This document shows, in pieces, positions 18,667 through 26,902 of a DNA stretch of 64,000 nucleotides. Each line of letters opens with the position of its first letter. Within the stretch, counting starts at the first letter, position 1. The stretch covers positions 99,650 through 163,649 of the forward strand of contig CAYVVD010000005.1 of NCBI GenBank assembly GCA_964454975.1, read 5' to 3'. A program made the position numbers and the translations under genes. This DNA comes from CAYVVD01 sp964454975 (GTDB taxonomy: Bacteria > Bacteroidota > Ignavibacteria > Kapaibacteriales > UBA2268). Below the pieces are notes generated by a model that had not been told where the DNA came from, ran no database searches, and saw only the letters and a list, made by a program, of their open reading frames with translations.

Positions 18667-20727
18667 TTAATTCTCTTCCTTATTGACGGAATCATTGTGC
18701 TTTTCGTTGGTTGCTTCTCCGTTTCCTGATTCATTTTCATCTTTATCAAATTTCATACTTTTAATTGCATCAAGTTTCTGCTTGTTAATCGGGGGTAATT
18801 CTTTACCCTTGAGGAGCATATCCAGTTCCTCTGCGTCAAGAATCTCTCTTTCCAGCAGAATCTTTGAGGTTTTATGCAATAATTCTATGTTTTCATTTAA
18901 AATGTCTTCTGCTTTGTTACTCAGCTTTTCAAGTATTGAGCGCACTTCACTGTCAATTACTTTTGCTGTTTCCTCGCTGAATTCCTTCTTGTGCTGAAAC
19001 TCCCTTCCTATAAAAATCTCATCATTGTCGTCAGCAAAAGAAACAGGTCCAATTACGTCGCTCATACCCCATTCGCAAACCATTTTGCGGACTAATTTAG
19101 TTGCACGTTGCAGGTCATTAGAAGCACCTGTCGAAAGTTTGTTGAATACAATCTTTTCGGCTGCTCTACCTGCGAGGGCCATAACTACAGTAGCTTCGAT
19201 ATACTCTTTCGAATGCGTGTGATAATCTTCTGTTGGCAAAAATGATGTTACACCTAACGCACGTCCTCTCGGGATGATAGTTACTTTGTGGACAGGATCT
19301 GCATCCGGGAGTAATTTACCAACCAGGGCATGGCCCATTTCATGGTATGATGTTATCTCTTTCTCTTTGTCGGAAATCACCATACTTTTGCGTTCAATCC
19401 CCATCAGTATCTTGTCTTTTGCATGTTCAAAATCATACATTGTGACCTTATCACTGTTCCTGCGGGCTGCAAGCAATGCCGATTCGTTAACAATATTCGC
19501 AATGTCGGCTCCAGAAAGCCCGGGGGTTCCGCGTGCAAGTACTTCAATATCTACATCATCGCCCAGTGGAATATCTCTTGTATGAACTTTAAATATGCCT
19601 TCACGGCCTTTTACGTCCGGCCTGTCAACTACTACCTGCCTGTCAAACCTGCCGGGTCTGAGCAGTGCAGGGTCAAGTACATCCGGCCTGTTGGTAGCTG
19701 CAATAATTATCACACCGCTGTTTTGCTCGAAACCGTCCATTTCAACCAGTAGCTGGTTAAGCGTTTGCTCACGCTCGTCGTGGCCACCTCCGAGTCCTGC
19801 TCCCCTGTGCCTTCCTACAGCATCAATTTCATCAATGAATACAATGCAAGGTGAATTTCTCTTAGCATTCTCAAACAAATCTCGTACTCGGCTAGCACCG
19901 ACACCAACAAACATCTCAACAAAGTCTGCGCCTGAAATGCTGAAAAACGGAACTCCTGCTTCACCTGCGACTGCTCTTGCCAATAATGTCTTGCCGGTAC
20001 CGGGAGGGCCTAAAAGAAGGACCCCTTTGGGAATTTTTCCGCCTAGCCTGCTAAACCGCTTAGGGTCTTTTAAAAATTCAATAACTTCTTCCAACTCATA
20101 TTTTGCTTCATCTGCACCGGCTACATCACGGAAGGTCACTTTTGTTGCACTCTCCTGCCACAGCTTAACTTTTGCTTTGCCAAATGAAAACAGCCCGCGG
20201 GTGCCTCCACCCTGCATCTTCCTGAAAAAGAAAAAGTAGAGGCCTATAATCAATATCCAGGGCAGGAACCAGATAATATTGCTCCAAAAAGAACTGTCAC
20301 CATCCTCGTATTTCCATGATATTCCTTTTTCCTGCCAGGACTTTTCGGTATCGGAATCTACATAACCGAGCATTGTTTTGAATTTGATTATTTCTTTTAC
20401 AACACCCTTTTCATTTATTGGCGTAGATTCTTTCAATGTTCCCTTGAATTCGAAGTCATTAAGCTGGGATTTTACAATTGTTGCAGATTCAATCAGGTCT
20501 TTCTCAAGAAATTCCCTGTATTTAGTGTAGGAAACTACGGGGGCATTTGTGGAGGAGTCCGTATATAGAATGAATATGCTGAACAGGACAGCGCCGATAA
20601 CAATCCACAGCATCATATTTCGCGCAAACTTGTTGCTCTGGTTTTGGTTTGGATTCTGATTTCCGTCGTTGTCCCCGAATGGGTTAAAGTTTCCCTTTCC
20701 CTTATTATTGTCTTGATTTTCCGCCAT
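18667..20727 (-). CDS. ftsH: ATP-dependent zinc metalloprotease FtsH
   Basis: The 686-residue protein has an Asn-rich N-terminus, two membrane helices (about 36-56 and 147-170) enclosing a periplasmic domain, and an AAA module with Walker A GPPGTGKT (240-247), Walker B IVFIDE (295-300) and the second region of homology ending in RPGRFDR. The protease domain has HEMGH (462-466). The hydrophobic pore loop (FVEMFVGVG) is intact. FtsH extracts and degrades damaged membrane proteins and selected regulators. A gap of 58 bases separates it from the DUF349-like gene. A 6-base hairpin lies in its 5' leader at 20753-20768. Confidence 0.98.
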   Translation of the reverse strand: MAENQDNNKGKGNFNPFGDNDGNQNPNQNQSNKFARNMMLWIVIGAVLFSIFILYTDSSTNAPVVSYTKYREFLEKDLIESATIVKSQLNDFEFKGTLKESTPINEKGVVKEIIKFKTMLGYVDSDTEKSWQEKGISWKYEDGDSSFWSNIIWFLPWILIIGLYFFFFRKMQGGGTRGLFSFGKAKVKLWQESATKVTFRDVAGADEAKYELEEVIEFLKDPKRFSRLGGKIPKGVLLLGPPGTGKTLLARAVAGEAGVPFFSISGADFVEMFVGVGASRVRDLFENAKRNSPCIVFIDEIDAVGRHRGAGLGGGHDEREQTLNQLLVEMDGFEQNSGVIIIAATNRPDVLDPALLRPGRFDRQVVVDRPDVKGREGIFKVHTRDIPLGDDVDIEVLARGTPGLSGADIANIVNESALLAARRNSDKVTMYDFEHAKDKILMGIERKSMVISDKEKEITSYHEMGHALVGKLLPDADPVHKVTIIPRGRALGVTSFLPTEDYHTHSKEYIEATVVMALAGRAAEKIVFNKLSTGASNDLQRATKLVRKMVCEWGMSDVIGPVSFADDNDEIFIGREFQHKKEFSEETAKVIDSEVRSILEKLSNKAEDILNENIELLHKTSKILLEREILDAEELDMLLKGKELPPINKQKLDAIKSMKFDKDENESGNGEATNEKHNDSVNKEEN

Positions 20728-20752
20728 TAAAAAGTATCTCCTGGTAAATAAA

Positions 20753-20768
20753 TGGGCTGTTAAGCCCA
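20753..20768 (-). promoter_or_regulatory. Short hairpin in the ftsH leader
   Basis: TGGGCT (20753-20758) and AGCCCA (20763-20768) form a perfect 6-base stem with a 4-base loop, 25 bases upstream of the ftsH start. It could affect translation or mRNA stability, but it does not cover the ribosome site. Its significance is uncertain. Confidence 0.3.
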
Positions 20769-20918
20769 GCCCGGAATTTTAGACGTAACAATTATATACA
20801 GATTTTTATTTAAATACAGATGATAATTCTAACTTTTTCTTGTACCCGATTAAACCTTTTATCATAAATCCCGTCTAAGATTAAAGTTAGATTTTTAATT
20901 TCAAACTAAAGGTGAAAA

Positions 20919-21896
20919 ATGAAGAATACTAAGCTCATTGCAACTCTTCTCGCTTTTTCGTTTATTGCTGTCAGTCTTCTTACAGCTCAAAAGCCGGGGC
21001 TGGAGATATTCAAACAATTGAAAGATGAAATCCACAATTACAAATCAAATAACATTAAACCACAACTCGACAGCTGGAAAAGCAAAATAGATAATTCTAT
21101 TTCATCAGAAGATCTGATAGCTTTGAACAAACTCCGTGAAGAAGCAAAAAACATGCGCGACAAATTTGCGGCAAAAATGAAAGAAGAAATGGATTGCCGT
21201 AACGAAGTTGGCTCAGGTGGAAATATGAAACATGGAAAAAGGGAGTTGGGCAAAATGGGTGATAAGCATCCTGAATTATTCAGAGAATTAGTTGACAATA
21301 CTTTAGCTATTGCGAAAAAATACCCCGAATTAACCGAAGAATTAATTGCTGAAGGAAAAGAAAAGCACGAGGAATGGCGTGAGGATATAGATGAAATAAT
21401 AGAGGCATGGAAAAACTCCAATAGTGATTTTCTTGCTGATTTCAAAGGAAAAGGTGGCATTCATAAACACGCAAAAGGCCCCGGAATGAAAATGCCCCAT
21501 CTTTATCCAGAAATGATGTTCTATTTATACAATGGAGAACTACCTGAACCGAGGTCCGCAAGCGGAAGATTAATTAATAAAGATGAAGGTACTGGAATAG
21601 TCATGGGTATCGAGGACATTGAGTTACCGGAAACACCAAATTTCTTAGCCTACCCAAATCCATTTACAGAGTCTGTCTCTGTGGACTTTTGGGTTCCTGA
21701 ATCGCAGAATGTTACTGTAAAAGTTCAGGATATTAACGGGCGGGAAGTTGGTACAATTTCTAATGGATTAATGAATGAGGGAATTAATTCAGTAACAATT
21801 AATTCAGGCAGCCTTAATTTGGTTCCGGGAGAGTATTTTTATACTATTCAAGGCGCCGGATTTCAATATCGGGGAAGGATAGTCTATCAAAAATAA
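20919..21896 (+). CDS. Helical secreted protein with T9SS sorting domain
   Basis: AAAGGTG precedes the ATG. Residues 1-23 are a signal peptide. Residues about 25-185 are charged, helix-forming and rich in Lys, Glu and His (DKFAAKMKEEMD, KHGKRELGKMG), with one Cys. I do not recognise the family; the size and charge resemble small periplasmic helical chaperone-like proteins, but no LTxxQ motif is present. The C-terminal 85 residues are a T9SS sorting domain (FLAYPNPFTESVSVDF, ending GRIVYQK), so the protein is probably secreted or surface-attached. A strong terminator follows at 21931-21954. It is monocistronic. Confidence 0.8.
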   Translation: MKNTKLIATLLAFSFIAVSLLTAQKPGLEIFKQLKDEIHNYKSNNIKPQLDSWKSKIDNSISSEDLIALNKLREEAKNMRDKFAAKMKEEMDCRNEVGSGGNMKHGKRELGKMGDKHPELFRELVDNTLAIAKKYPELTEELIAEGKEKHEEWREDIDEIIEAWKNSNSDFLADFKGKGGIHKHAKGPGMKMPHLYPEMMFYLYNGELPEPRSASGRLINKDEGTGIVMGIEDIELPETPNFLAYPNPFTESVSVDFWVPESQNVTVKVQDINGREVGTISNGLMNEGINSVTINSGSLNLVPGEYFYTIQGAGFQYRGRIVYQK

Positions 21897-21930
21897 TTAT
21901 GTGTTTTAAAAACTCACCCTTAAATGTTGG

Positions 21931-21954
21931 CCCGGGAGAAATTCCGGGTTTTTT
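21931..21954 (+). terminator. Rho-independent terminator
   Basis: CCCGGGA (21931-21937) pairs with TTCCGGG (21942-21948), including one G-T pair, around a GAAA tetraloop. Six T follow (21949-21954). It ends the transcript of the helical T9SS protein gene, 34 bases after its stop. Confidence 0.9.
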
Positions 21955-22063
21955 ATATCTATAATTACAAAAATTTAATCTATTCTTAATTATCCTTTGA
22001 ATTATCCCTGCTTTTTATTTAATTTTATATCATAACTTATCCCAATAATTATTAGAGGTATGT

Positions 22064-23266
22064 ATGAGGCGCTTTAAGTACCTTCTTGTTTCCTTTCTGT
22101 TTATTGCTTCAGCTTTTTCATTTACAGGTTGTGAGGAAATATTAAATGACGATCCCGCCAAAGAAAAATCCGGAGGGAATATATCACCTACTAAAAATGA
22201 TTTTTTTGTAAGATCTGTAATTGACCTCCATATTGCTTTATTTCAGATGGAATACCTGAATATGGATCCATCTGATCCGGCTTTCGAGGCAGTTCAGTCT
22301 TTACTTCAATTAGCACAGGATTTCTCAGACCAATATGATATATATTTTGGCCTTAGTGATGTTCCAACGTTACAGCCAAAGTTTACGATGGATTTCAATG
22401 AAGAAATTCCCGAGGTACCACCCTTGTTGTCTACTCCTGCTTATGATGCCCAGATTTTGAATCCTACTATGCTGTTTTATTTAACCAGTATTTTGATTGT
22501 AGAAAAAAATGCTGATTTAAACAATAATGAAGGTGGGAATATTTATAGAATTTATCCTGATTCCGACCCATTTGAATTTTATACAAAAGTTCAGGACATG
22601 AAGGGCAAAACGGGCCCAACGGGCGGTTGTTGTGCTATCCTTGCTGCAGCTCACAGTCTTGTTCGTAAAATGGGCGGACTTGTTAATAAAGACGATGTTA
22701 CAACAGGCGAGAAAGGTTCTGAAGTTTGGGATCCTGATTTTCTGAAAAAAGTCTGGGATGAATCTGATGATGATGATCATCCTAATGGCAACCGTGGCCT
22801 TAGCGATGGCGAAGGCGAAGCAGCTCATGAGGGTAATTACAACGACGACTGGAAGGCTGAACAAGTTGATGACGATTACGAACTATTCGATGACGATAAA
22901 GTTGATTGTAATGATCTTAAAGCAAGGTATGAGTACATGAGTGGACGTCTGGAAACCAATGACGATTTGACTATGAGAATCCGTGGTAAAGATGGCAAGA
23001 AAGGTGATGAATGGGGTCACCGCGTGTTTGTAGAATCTGTCACCTGGACAGACGGCCCACCCTGTTGCATGGAGATAACTGTAATCAAAACTTCCGTACA
23101 GGATGGAGCTGCAAATGATTTCAGTGGGATTCCATTCAATCCCGGAACAGCTACCTATAAAATATGCACCGATTCAAAAGGAAATACAACAGTAACCAAT
23201 ACTGAGTTTCCAAATTCGACAATTACAAAACTTAGTTTCGATTCATTTGATGAAGAACCAAGGTAA
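22064..23266 (+). CDS. Putative lipoprotein with possible papain-like Cys/His arrangement
   Basis: The start ATG follows TTAGAGGT. The N-terminus is a lipoprotein signal with Cys23 in FTGC, so the protein is probably anchored in the envelope. I do not recognise a family. Residues 110-125 are Pro-rich, and 228-280 are very rich in Asp/Glu (DDDDHPNGNRG), possibly metal-binding. A GGCCAILAAAHSLV segment (Cys189, Cys190, then a helix) and a later WGHRVFVESVTW strand (His319) followed by VQDG are arranged like the Cys and His/Asp regions of papain-like C39-type peptidases. This is a weak structural inference. The next lipoprotein gene starts 4 bases after its stop, and the expected terminator lies inside that gene. 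Confidence 0.75.
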   Translation: MRRFKYLLVSFLFIASAFSFTGCEEILNDDPAKEKSGGNISPTKNDFFVRSVIDLHIALFQMEYLNMDPSDPAFEAVQSLLQLAQDFSDQYDIYFGLSDVPTLQPKFTMDFNEEIPEVPPLLSTPAYDAQILNPTMLFYLTSILIVEKNADLNNNEGGNIYRIYPDSDPFEFYTKVQDMKGKTGPTGGCCAILAAAHSLVRKMGGLVNKDDVTTGEKGSEVWDPDFLKKVWDESDDDDHPNGNRGLSDGEGEAAHEGNYNDDWKAEQVDDDYELFDDDKVDCNDLKARYEYMSGRLETNDDLTMRIRGKDGKKGDEWGHRVFVESVTWTDGPPCCMEITVIKTSVQDGAANDFSGIPFNPGTATYKICTDSKGNTTVTNTEFPNSTITKLSFDSFDEEPR

Positions 23267-23270
23267 AATT

Positions 23271-23714
23271 ATGTTTACTGGAATATTGGGCCGGATTCTC
23301 TCCGGCCTTTTTTTATTTATGATTATAATATCATGTAATTCAGGCGGTAAACCGGGTAAGGATGAAGATGGTGGCTTGAGGAATAAAAAAACTGAAGTTG
23401 CTCGTTCTGAATTACAGGAGTTTTTTAATCATTTAGAAGATGCAGCTACTATTGAGGAAGAGGCTGAAGCAATAAACCAAATTACAAATTTTCTCAATTG
23501 TGATGATACTGGCAATTCAATCCAAATAAGTAGGGTTAACGTTGATAAGAATATGTCAAAGGAGCAAATTGGGACACTTGTTGAAACTAATGTTAATCCC
23601 GGAAAGTTAAGGATTGAATGCCCATCGTTTCCCCCTGTAGCAATTTGGACTGACCACAAATTTATTTCTCTGGCAAATCTTGAATTTCTGTTAATTTCAG
23701 GTTGCATTGAATGA
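23271..23714 (+). CDS. Small putative lipoprotein of unknown function
   Basis: The start at ATG 23271 (147 residues) has AAGG upstream at 23259-23262 and gives a lipoprotein signal ending at Cys in IIISC. An upstream in-frame extension to 23247 lies within the previous gene and would spoil the signal. The mature part is acidic and helical at first (EEEAEAINQITNFLNC), then more beta-like, with two further Cys near the end (LRIECPSF, ISGCIE). No family recognised. It is 4 bases after the preceding lipoprotein gene and probably co-transcribed, so the two products may act together. Its first codons contain a complete terminator-like hairpin (23289-23314). Confidence 0.65.
   Translation: MFTGILGRILSGLFLFMIIISCNSGGKPGKDEDGGLRNKKTEVARSELQEFFNHLEDAATIEEEAEAINQITNFLNCDDTGNSIQISRVNVDKNMSKEQIGTLVETNVNPGKLRIECPSFPPVAIWTDHKFISLANLEFLLISGCIE
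23289..23314 (+). terminator. Terminator hairpin embedded in signal-peptide codons
   Basis: GGCCGGA (23289-23295) and TCCGGCC (23301-23307) form a perfect 7-base stem with a 5-base loop, followed by seven T (23308-23314). By shape it is a strong intrinsic terminator placed 22 bases after the stop of the first lipoprotein gene, but it lies within codons 7-15 of the second. Either it attenuates the downstream gene or the downstream gene needs read-through. Confidence 0.75.
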
Positions 23715-23774
23715 ATTTTTTGTTAAATTAGAGAAATGTTCACGGGGATCGACGTTGCACATATCTCCGGGCAT
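23697..23774 (-). other. Candidate 25-codon small ORF with strong ribosome site
   Basis: On the minus strand GGAGGTG (23788-23782) stands 9 bases before ATG 23774, an ideal ribosome site. The frame reads MPGDMCNVDPREHF and ends at 23697 after 25 codons. It overlaps the end of the plus-strand lipoprotein gene by 18 bases. The start codon touches the right arm of a CCGGGCA/TGCCCGG hairpin. No homology is known to me; coding status is uncertain. Confidence 0.25.
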
Positions 23775-23861
23775 GTACTTTCACCTCCTGCCCGGTAATA
23801 GTAGCACCAAATTCCGATTTACACTCCAATAATTATGTTGCGCCGATCTCCCTGTGAACAT
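23736..23861. repeat. Nested inverted-repeat element (126 bases)
   Basis: The outer ends ATGTTCAC (23736-23743) and GTGAACAT (23854-23861) are perfect inverted repeats that continue inward with mismatches for about 25 bases (GGGGATCG against CGATCTCCC). An inner perfect repeat CCGGGCA (23768-23774 region) and TGCCCGG (23789-23795 region) encloses a ribosome-site-like GGAGGTG on the minus strand. There is no clear target-site duplication and no T-run. It may be a structured RNA or a small non-autonomous element. Confidence 0.5.
23781..23861 (-). other. Candidate 26-codon small ORF
   Basis: The frame starts at ATG 23861, 23 bases after the stop of the 146-residue gene, with GGGGAG about 13 bases upstream, and reads MFTGRSAQHNYWS. 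Its TGA at 23783-23781 overlaps the GGAGGTG ribosome site of the next tiny ORF, an arrangement seen in coupled or leader-peptide systems. It may equally be chance inside the inverted-repeat element. Confidence 0.2.
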
Positions 23862-23884
23862 CTTATCTCAACTACTCCCCTTTA

Positions 23885-24325
23885 TCAAGTTTCGTCAATT
23901 TCTTCATGGATATCCTTGTAGTTCCATATCTGGAAGAACCTGTTTTGGTCAAGGTCGCCCAGAATCCATGCTTTTGCAACATGCTCGGCACTCCAGATAT
24001 CATCCCACCAACCGAGGTCATTAATAGCCTCGAACTCGATATCCACCGAAGATGCTTCTCCAGGGAATAATTCTGTATCAGGTAAATTATGCCAGCCGTT
24101 TCCCCCAACCGGCCTTGCAAAACTTGTCCCTTCAACGTAAATCCTGGGATTATCAAATACAATACGAGGTTTACCAACCAAGTTAGCGGCATACGCCGTA
24201 TTTGAACCTGAGAACCTTAAAGTAAACTTCTCGCCCACATTGATGTGGCTTCCGACCTGCGAAACTACCCGGCTTGTAAGCCTGAGATAGCTTCGAATGT
24301 TATCGTACAGTCCGTCTGCACTCAT
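23885..24325 (-). CDS. Orphan 146-residue protein
   Basis: ATG 24325 is preceded by TTGGAGTG, a good ribosome site, and is preferred to an upstream in-frame start four codons earlier. The protein lacks signal peptide and membrane segment. It is acidic and rich in Trp, Asn and beta-type segments (GEKFTLRFSGSNTAYA, NPRIYVEGTSFARP) and ends with EEIDET. The pattern suggests a beta-sandwich, but I recognise no family. It is transcribed toward the lipoprotein pair and is followed by the nested inverted repeat. Its 15-base leader (24326-24340) recurs exactly within that element at 23818-23832. The upstream region holds a 9-base palindrome. Confidence 0.65.
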   Translation of the reverse strand: MSADGLYDNIRSYLRLTSRVVSQVGSHINVGEKFTLRFSGSNTAYAANLVGKPRIVFDNPRIYVEGTSFARPVGGNGWHNLPDTELFPGEASSVDIEFEAINDLGWWDDIWSAEHVAKAWILGDLDQNRFFQIWNYKDIHEEIDET

Positions 24326-24370
24326 TTTACACTCCAATAAAATGAATAATACAATGAATTATTTATGAAC

Positions 24371-24404
24371 AGTTCATTAATATTACATTTATAACTAATG
24401 AACT
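24371..24404. promoter_or_regulatory. Operator-like palindrome upstream of the orphan gene
   Basis: AGTTCATTA (24371-24379) and TAATGAACT (24396-24404) form a perfect 9-base inverted repeat with a 16-base spacer. It lies 46-79 bases upstream of the start of the 146-residue gene, in a 185-base AT-rich gap (24326-24510) that otherwise shows no gene. It could be an operator for a dimeric regulator. Confidence 0.4.
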
Positions 24405-24510
24405 ATACGTAATTATATAAAATTCACTAATTATGCAAGTACTTTTTCCATTATAAGGGAATTTATTTTGAGATTATTTGAAGTGCAGTTTTGAATGGAT
24501 TTGAATCTTA

Positions 24511-25062
24511 CTATACGGTTTTAATTTTGGGATTATCCTTCTCGGCAAGAAATTTTAATTTTTGCAGTTCTTTTTCATAGTCTTCACCCAGAAATTCATT
24601 CAACTGTGTGCCGAATATTTTATGCATGGGATTCCATCCGACATCAAATGTTACTGAACGGTAAACCCGGGTTTCACCATTATCATAATCGAAAAAGAAG
24701 CTTCCACTATATTCAAATTCCCCATGCCTGAGGGTTAACAGGTAACTTACTGTTTTTCCCGGTGAGAATTTAAGTATTTCAAGGCGGCCGGAATAAATCA
24801 TGTCGCCGTCCCATGTCATTACAGAGCCTTCCCCGATTGAGCCTTGAAAATCAAACTCAGCAGTCGAATCTACTATTGTGTTCCAGACAGACCAATTTGG
24901 CCATTCTCTTACATCTGCAATGTATTTTTCAATCGAATGTGGATTAGCCTTGATTACAATTTCTCTCTGAATAGTAAGTTCTGATGGCAGGAAGAAGGAA
25001 TAAACAACAAGAATTATCAAAACAATAAAAAGTGTGGCAAATATAATCCTGAAAACTTTCAT
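24511..25062 (-). CDS. SRPBCC (START-like) family protein with N-terminal membrane anchor
   Basis: The 183-residue protein has one membrane helix (about 5-26) followed by a domain starting IQREIVIKANPHSIEKYIADV, then REWPNWSVWNTIV, the standard opening of the polyketide-cyclase/SRPBCC fold. The later GSVMTWDGDMIYSGRLEIL and the C-terminal helix (NEFLGEDYEKELQKLKFLAE) complete the helix-grip. These proteins bind small hydrophobic ligands; the ligand here is unknown. It is divergent from the TPR gene with 52 bases between starts. Confidence 0.85.
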   Translation of the reverse strand: MKVFRIIFATLFIVLIILVVYSFFLPSELTIQREIVIKANPHSIEKYIADVREWPNWSVWNTIVDSTAEFDFQGSIGEGSVMTWDGDMIYSGRLEILKFSPGKTVSYLLTLRHGEFEYSGSFFFDYDNGETRVYRSVTFDVGWNPMHKIFGTQLNEFLGEDYEKELQKLKFLAEKDNPKIKTV

Positions 25063-25114
25063 TAAAAAAAGCGTATAATTCGTTATAGACTAAGTTAATT
25101 AATTGAGCCGGAAT

Positions 25115-26902
25115 ATGAGACTAATAAATATAGCATTAATTTTAATATTTAGTTTGAATACATTCTCACAGGTAAGCAAGCAAAAAGAACGACTTGCGAG
25201 CTCTTACGAGTCGAGTGGAGATTTCGAGAATGCCGCCAGGCTGTACCTTGAGATTTATAAATCCGAAAAAAACCAGCATAATTTCAATAACCTCGCCAGG
25301 AACTATTTATACCTTAATCAATATTCCGACCTGCTGGAGATTGCTGAAACACATATTGAAGACTTTAAAAACGGGATGAATTACAACCTGCTTGGAGAGC
25401 TATACTGGCAAACAGGAGACAGAGAAAAAGGAAATGAGAACTGGCAAATTGCATTAAATGAATTTCCGGATAAAATCACAATATCTGAACAGGCTGAAAT
25501 TCAAACTGATCTTCAACTTTTTGATAAAGCAATATCTACCCTTATTAAAGGCAGGGAATTGTTAAAATCAACAGATGAGTTCGCCGAAGAGCTGTCCCGC
25601 TTATTTATATATACCGGGAACTATCGCAAAGGTGTATCAGAAGTAATATTACTCATACGAAAAACAGGGAACATCCCCCTTGCCCAGGGAAGGCTCTATG
25701 CCCTGATGACTAACAAAGAAGCAGAAGAATATATTTATGAGTTTCTGTCAAATAACTCCTCAGACAATAAAAAGGATCTGTATTTCCAGGAGCTTTTCGC
25801 ATGGTTTCTGAACACAACGGGAAAGCTCGATAAGGCACTTGAAGTTTATATTAACCTCGACAGAATTAAAAATCAGAGTGGAAGGGAAGTTTTGAATTTT
25901 GCCAACCTCTCGAGGGGCGATGGTAATTATTCCATTGCGCTTAAAGCATTTGAATATTTGATTGACCAGGGAAAAGAGGCAAAATATACACCCTCGGCGC
26001 TATATGGTTATGCCAGAACTTTAGAACAAATGTCATTTATTGATAGCGATGTTACAGATGACAAATATGAAGAAATAATCGAAAGGTATAACTTCATAAT
26101 AACAGAATACCCACGCTCGCAAACTGCTGCGGAATGCCTTTACAGGATAGCCTATATTTCCTGGAAAAAGCTTGGCGACCTGGAGCTTGCGAGAATTAAA
26201 TACAAAGCTCTGACGGATGAATACAAAAATTTCACAATTTCGGCAAAAGCAGCATTAAATCTGGGGGAGCTTGAGCTTAGCGATAACAGATTATCAAGGT
26301 CAATTAACTGGTTCCGGGAAGTGATTGACAGGTATGCATCCAGGTCACCCGAAGATACTGAAAAGGCAAACTTCATGCTTGCTGAAATCCTTTACTTCAC
26401 GGGGGAAATTGACTCCGCACTTGCCGCATACAACACAATTTTGCAAAACACACAATCCGATGTTGCCAATGATGCATTAAAAAGAGTTACATTGATCCAA
26501 AACAACAAAGAATTTATTGCTCCATTGCAGGAGTTTGCAAAAGGAGAATACTTGCTTTACAAGGATGAGCCGGAAGAAGCTCTGGATATATTTATTAATC
26601 TAAAAACTGAAACATCGGGAAGCGACCTTGCCCAGCAATGTTACCTGCGTATAGCATCTATCTACAGACTGCAAAATAAAGAGCAACAGGCTTTTGAGGA
26701 ATACGAAAAATTGCTAATTGATTATCCCGAGACAATTTATGGGGATTATTGCTTTATCAAAATGGGTGATATATACTTAAGCAATGGCAGTCAGAAAGAA
26801 GCAGAAGAAATGTACACAAAACTACTTGTTAATTATCCCAAATCAATATATCTGCAGGAAGCAAGAGAGAAAATAAAAAAATTGAGAAATAAAGAAATTT
26901 AA
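25115..26902 (+). CDS. Secreted tetratricopeptide-repeat protein
   Basis: ATG 25115 gives 595 residues with a signal peptide (MRLINIALILIFSLNTFSQ); a TTG four codons upstream is an alternative. The rest is helical repeats. Clear TPR units include DFENAARLYLEIYKSEKN, GNYRKGVSEVILLIRK, AFEEYEKLLIDYPETIYGDYCF and KEAEEMYTKLLVNYPKSIYLQEA; the last two resemble the BamD/YbgF type of envelope scaffold. It is probably a periplasmic protein-protein interaction platform. It ends with a 4-base overlap with the converging GIY-YIG-like gene. It is monocistronic. Confidence 0.88.
   Translation: MRLINIALILIFSLNTFSQVSKQKERLASSYESSGDFENAARLYLEIYKSEKNQHNFNNLARNYLYLNQYSDLLEIAETHIEDFKNGMNYNLLGELYWQTGDREKGNENWQIALNEFPDKITISEQAEIQTDLQLFDKAISTLIKGRELLKSTDEFAEELSRLFIYTGNYRKGVSEVILLIRKTGNIPLAQGRLYALMTNKEAEEYIYEFLSNNSSDNKKDLYFQELFAWFLNTTGKLDKALEVYINLDRIKNQSGREVLNFANLSRGDGNYSIALKAFEYLIDQGKEAKYTPSALYGYARTLEQMSFIDSDVTDDKYEEIIERYNFIITEYPRSQTAAECLYRIAYISWKKLGDLELARIKYKALTDEYKNFTISAKAALNLGELELSDNRLSRSINWFREVIDRYASRSPEDTEKANFMLAEILYFTGEIDSALAAYNTILQNTQSDVANDALKRVTLIQNNKEFIAPLQEFAKGEYLLYKDEPEEALDIFINLKTETSGSDLAQQCYLRIASIYRLQNKEQQAFEEYEKLLIDYPETIYGDYCFIKMGDIYLSNGSQKEAEEMYTKLLVNYPKSIYLQEAREKIKKLRNKEI

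Noticed and set aside
19595..20239. Plus-strand frame of about 214 codons
   Set aside because: It is antisense to ftsH and very rich in Ser and Pro, as expected of a shadow frame.
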